From Candidatus Bathyarchaeota archaeon (lineage in GTDB: Archaea > Thermoproteota > Bathyarchaeia > Bathyarchaeales > DTEX01): a stretch of 7,425 nucleotides of DNA. The notes under the pieces were generated by a model. The model saw nothing but the letters and a program-made list of their open reading frames with translations, was not told the DNA's origin and did not search any database. A program made the position numbers and the translations under genes. Every line of letters begins with the position of its first letter. Positions within the stretch are counted from its first letter, which is position 1. This document shows, in pieces, positions 4,857-7,425 of this stretch. The stretch spans positions 1 to 7,425 of the forward strand of contig JAGGZB010000053.1 of NCBI GenBank assembly GCA_021162225.1. Reading direction: 5' to 3'.

Positions 4857-6746
4857 TTGCTTTACCTTCTAGACGGCTTCGCGGATGGAAGATCAATAAC
4901 ATTACTGCTTTACGATGCAGAGAGCAAGAGCATTGTCAAATTTCGGGATGACGATTACAAACCGTACTTCCTCACCAGATTGACTCTTTCAAGCCGGGAG
5001 GAAGAAGCGATTAAACACTTTAACTGTGAAGTAAGCACGGTTAAAAAGAAGGATTTGTTCACAGGTAACGAAAGAGAATTAGCTAAGATCGAATTGGAGG
5101 ATCCTTCTCTTCTCTCAACTGTTCCTAAATATTTCAGGGAGAAGTGGGAGTATAACGTCCCCTACCTGCTGAGCTATATCTATGATCAAGGCTTGATCTT
5201 CGGAATTCCATACAAACTAAGCGGCAGCTCCCTTAAGCCGCAGTATGAGATCAGCGAAGATTTGAGAAGCGGCTTTCTAGAGAGATTCTCGGAGATTCAG
5301 AGGAAGGATCCGGATAAATTTATTATGCTTAAAGAATTCTTCTTGGCATGTTCGCAGCCTATTCCCCATATTTCATTAAAGAAACTCGGGATAGATGCTA
5401 ACCTAGACTATGAAAGAATTTACCTCGTCTTCCTATTATCAAGGGTGGCGAATCTCCCGTTAACTACGGCTTTAGAAAGCCGCCGCGTAAGTACGTGGAT
5501 TAAGTCGATCTTTCATTTCTATTTGCGGAGAAAGAACATTCTTATACCAACTGCATCAGAGCTCATGAGGGGTGAAAGGCCCCGAAGTATTCCCGGAGGC
5601 TTAACTCTCCCCCCGAAGACGGGAACATACTTCAATACCGTAGTTGTAGATTTTGAGAGCTTATATCCAAGCATCATAGATGCCTATAATCTTTCATATG
5701 AGACTGTTAACTGTAGCCATCCGGAATGCGAGGTGAATAGGGTTCCTGAAACCAGCAATCACGTGTGTCTCAAGAAGCGTGGAGTATACTCGATACTTAT
5801 AGGCGCACTTAAGGATCTTAGAATCCGCTGGTTTAAGCCTCTAGCAAAGGATAATTTAGTAATGCCGGAAGAAAGGAGACTCGCAGAAGCCGCGTCCAGA
5901 CTATTAAAGCTGATACTGGTCTCCTGCTATGGCGTAACCGTTAGGATCCCAGGTTTATCTCAACCCGCCCTAGCCGAGACAATAACGGCTTATGGAAGAT
6001 ATGTTTTGAAGGAAACATGGAGGCTTGCGGAGAGCAGCGGTCTTCATCCCCTATACGGAGACACTGATTCGCTCTTCCTAGATGACCCTAAAGATGAACA
6101 GGTAAGATGGCTGATTAGAAGAGTTAAAGAAGAGTTTAACCTAGACCTTGCTGTCGATAAAGTCTTCTCGATCTGTGTTCTTCCCAAGGCTATGAAGGCT
6201 TACTTCGGAGTGAAGAAGGATGGAACCCCTGAGATTAAGGGAGTGATGGCGCTAAAATCTAACTCTCCACCTTTTATACGGAAGGTCTTTATGAGATGCG
6301 TTAAGGAACTTGTGGATGTGAAGAATTGGGCCGAATTTGAAGAGGCTAAGAAGAGGATTCAAAGAGTAGTTGATGAGGCAATAGAAGATTTAAAAGCAGG
6401 AAGAATCCCCCTCGAGGATCTGGCGTATCAAGTTAAGATTCATGAATCCCCGGATGGAAGGTTTATGACAAATGAGCCTATGCCCCAACCCTATCAATGC
6501 GCGGTTCAACTCGAGGATCAGGGAGTGAAGGTTACTCATGGAAGCATTGTATCATTCGTTAAGGTTAAGCCGTTCATATATAGGGGAAAAAGGTACACGG
6601 TGAAGCCTTTAATCTTCGCAAAGTCGCATGAAGTCAATGTTGAAGATTACATTAGAAATCTCCGTTCATGTCTCGGTCAGATCTTTAAGCCAATGAACAT
6701 ATCCCTCGATGGAAAGCAGAAAGCAACCCTTGCAGATTTCATTTAG
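4857..6746 (+). CDS. Family B DNA polymerase without a 3'-5' exonuclease domain (PolB1/PolB2-like)
   Basis: This 629-residue template-directed DNA polymerase most resembles crenarchaeal PolB1 (Dpo1) around the palm. Order: N-terminal domain (1-120, with YKPYFLTRL at 34-42); a linker (about 185-231) recalling the segment after the PolB1 exonuclease (RRVSTWIKSIFHFYLRRKN, 209-227); motif A DFESLYPSII (265-274, catalytic D265); a Cys/His insert (C286, H288, C291, H302, C304); motif B KLILVSCYG (351-359); motif C YGDTDS (400-405, D402 and D404); and KAMKAYFGV (444-452) for the KxY motif. It ends in KATLADFI, a PIP-box-like tail. The exonuclease motifs (DxE, N-x3-F-D, Y-x3-D) are absent. About 145 residues separate the N-terminal domain from motif A, far fewer than in proofreading relatives. 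Motif B has V355 where Asn is normal. The start is a TTG; the frame stays open upstream but offers no better ATG or GTG. The likely role is repair or translesion synthesis with PCNA. Confidence 0.9.
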   Translation: MLYLLDGFADGRSITLLLYDAESKSIVKFRDDDYKPYFLTRLTLSSREEEAIKHFNCEVSTVKKKDLFTGNERELAKIELEDPSLLSTVPKYFREKWEYNVPYLLSYIYDQGLIFGIPYKLSGSSLKPQYEISEDLRSGFLERFSEIQRKDPDKFIMLKEFFLACSQPIPHISLKKLGIDANLDYERIYLVFLLSRVANLPLTTALESRRVSTWIKSIFHFYLRRKNILIPTASELMRGERPRSIPGGLTLPPKTGTYFNTVVVDFESLYPSIIDAYNLSYETVNCSHPECEVNRVPETSNHVCLKKRGVYSILIGALKDLRIRWFKPLAKDNLVMPEERRLAEAASRLLKLILVSCYGVTVRIPGLSQPALAETITAYGRYVLKETWRLAESSGLHPLYGDTDSLFLDDPKDEQVRWLIRRVKEEFNLDLAVDKVFSICVLPKAMKAYFGVKKDGTPEIKGVMALKSNSPPFIRKVFMRCVKELVDVKNWAEFEEAKKRIQRVVDEAIEDLKAGRIPLEDLAYQVKIHESPDGRFMTNEPMPQPYQCAVQLEDQGVKVTHGSIVSFVKVKPFIYRGKRYTVKPLIFAKSHEVNVEDYIRNLRSCLGQIFKPMNISLDGKQKATLADFI

Positions 6747-6810
6747 CGATCTCTAATCAACAAGATCTTCATCATATAAGGAAGCCTTTTAAGCATTTTC
6801 GAAGTTCAGC

Positions 6811-7027
6811 GTGTCAGAAGTAGGATTGTCCAGGAAGGTCACCGCCGTCATCGTGAAGGAGGCGAGGCAGCCTTAGCATTACACGTGGGGTCATAATCAA
6901 CGAGGTTCCAGCTGAGAACTGGATGGTTGATAGGCTACTCTCCCAGATCTTAAGGCATAGCTCATGGCGGAGAAGAAGTGAATGTCTAAAAGAATGTCTA
7001 AAATGGAGGAGATGCAGAGAGCTGTAA
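6811..7027 (+). pseudogene. Possible frame-broken short gene, unknown function
   Basis: From a GTG at 6811, one frame reads VSEVGLSRKVTAVIVKEARQ and stops at a TAG (6874-6876). Skipping one base near 6871 continues it as LSITRGVIINEVPAENWMVD and on to a TAA at 7025-7027, giving about 71 residues in all. The joined product is charged, has helix-like stretches and a basic, cysteine-containing tail (ECLKECLKWRRCREL). I do not recognise the family. A TATA-like box at 6786-6794 lies about 21 bases before the GTG. It could be a decayed gene, a sequencing error in an intact small gene, or noncoding DNA with a chance open frame. The evidence is the continuity of plausible protein across one shift, which is weak. 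Confidence 0.25.
6980..7003. repeat. Perfect 12-base tandem duplication
   Basis: GAATGTCTAAAA occurs twice back to back (6980-6991 and 6992-7003). The unit is a multiple of three, so it reads as ECLK-ECLK in the putative broken plus-strand frame. It looks like a simple slippage duplication. Confidence 0.9.
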
Positions 7028-7092
7028 GCATTACAAAATATGGTCGTTCCTCTCGACGATATAACTGAATTATCTGTGTCGTAAATGGCATT

Positions 7093-7425
7093 TTAGATCA
7101 GCATTTCTATACAGTATCCTATGAGGAATGCAATTATGCCGAAGATTACCATCTTTATGCCTTTAAGAATGGGGTTGCCTTTTCCATCTCGTCCAATGTA
7201 GACTCCCGCGGAGAATAGAGTGCCAATCGTAACGCCGATTGAGATCCAAGCTGCTTCCTGAACATCTATAACTCCCAGATAAGCCAGTGTGAAGGGAGTA
7301 ATGGATATAGCGCAGGCAATAAGGGGAGTTATGAAGTTGATCAAAGAGATCACAATCGCCGCCGTCTTAACGAGCTTCGCAATCTCAGTATCTTCCAAAT
7401 CTGTTAGCAAGGCCCTCTCCATTTC
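7093..7425 (-). CDS. VIT1/CCC1-like membrane protein, C-terminal part (runs off right edge)
   Basis: The minus-strand frame is open from the right edge to a TAA at 7095-7093. An ATG at 7422-7420 would give 109 residues, but the codon before it is also open. The text MERALLTDLEDTEIAKLVKT reads like an internal linker of VIT1/CCC1-type proteins, so the true start is probably outside the window. Three hydrophobic segments are visible, at about 21-49, 55-77 and 88-107 counted from that Met. Between the last two lies GVYIGRDGKGNPILKGIKM (73-91), resembling the G-x-x-x-G...SG-K-M end of archaeal VIT-like (TIGR00267-type) proteins. Relatives move iron or manganese out of the cytosol, but the metal-binding N-terminal part is not visible here. 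Assignment rests on helix layout and the C-terminal motif, so it is moderate; a different small polytopic membrane protein is possible. Confidence 0.6.
   Translation of the reverse strand, partial: EMERALLTDLEDTEIAKLVKTAAIVISLINFITPLIACAISITPFTLAYLGVIDVQEAAWISIGVTIGTLFSAGVYIGRDGKGNPILKGIKMVIFGIIAFLIGYCIEMLI

Larger units (their letters stand above)
6747..7092. other. Gene-poor stretch between the polymerase and VIT-like genes
   Basis: These 346 bases contain no convincing intact gene or structured RNA. They hold a TATA-like CTTTTAAGC at 6786-6794, a plus-strand coding-like stretch broken by one frame change (6811-7027), and a perfect 12-base tandem duplication (6980-7003). A minus-strand frame of 64 codons (7091-6897) starts one base after the stop of the VIT-like gene, but has no family resemblance, so I do not call it. 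There is no clear T-rich terminator after the polymerase stop. Confidence 0.5.

Noticed and set aside
6811..6900. SRP RNA or RNase P RNA (fragments CCAGGAAGG and GGCAGCC)
   Set aside because: The fragments are not spaced as in SRP domain IV, and the other conserved RNase P or SRP elements are absent.
6897..7091. Minus-strand frame of 64 codons starting one base after the VIT-like gene's stop
   Set aside because: The tight spacing suggests coupling, but the ribosome site is weak, the product has one vague hydrophobic patch and a low-complexity end, and no family is recognisable.

Overview
The window looks like chromosomal DNA from a thermophilic archaeon, most likely of the TACK group (Thermoproteota/Bathyarchaeia-like). 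Four things point this way. The family B DNA polymerase resembles crenarchaeal PolB1 around its catalytic motifs. There is a THUMP-SPOUT protein of an archaeal type. Arginine is mostly AGA/AGG and isoleucine is often ATA. Several genes have archaeal TATA-like boxes 25-30 bases before a start that lacks a Shine-Dalgarno sequence. No tRNA, rRNA, CRISPR array or insertion sequence is visible. Lineage is inferred from protein character only.

Layout, left to right. (1) 1-250, minus: the first 83 codons of an L-rhamnose isomerase-type TIM-barrel sugar isomerase that runs off the left edge. Facing away from it across a 122-base promoter region is a class II (zinc) aldolase at 373-1026. Together they look like part of a deoxysugar pathway (isomerase, then aldolase); the kinase is not in the window. 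(2) 1218-1832, plus: a DedA/VTT-type membrane protein. (3) 1935-3020, plus: a THUMP-SPOUT RNA methylase-type protein. It meets a TauE/SafE-type anion exporter (3017-3841, minus) tail to tail, and one TTAA palindrome supplies both stop codons. (4) A second, diverged TauE/SafE paralogue (3987-4766, plus) is transcribed away from the first across a 145-base shared promoter region. (5) 4857-6746, plus: a 629-residue family B DNA polymerase. (6) 6747-7092: a gene-poor stretch with a TATA-like box, a possible broken short gene and a perfect 12-base tandem duplication. (7) 7093-7425, minus: the C-terminal part of a VIT1/CCC1-like membrane protein entering from the right edge.

The most notable gene is the polymerase. 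Palm motifs A (DFESLYPSII) and C (YGDTDS) are intact, but almost the whole 3'-5' exonuclease domain is missing. The helical linker that follows the exonuclease in PolB1 joins almost directly to the N-terminal domain. The near-invariant Asn of motif B is Val, and the protein ends in a PIP-box-like KATLADFI. This fits a PCNA-linked, non-proofreading (possibly translesion) polymerase, related to PolB1 or to the shortened PolB2/Dpo2 group. The remaining genes look like independent housekeeping or accessory units rather than one pathway.
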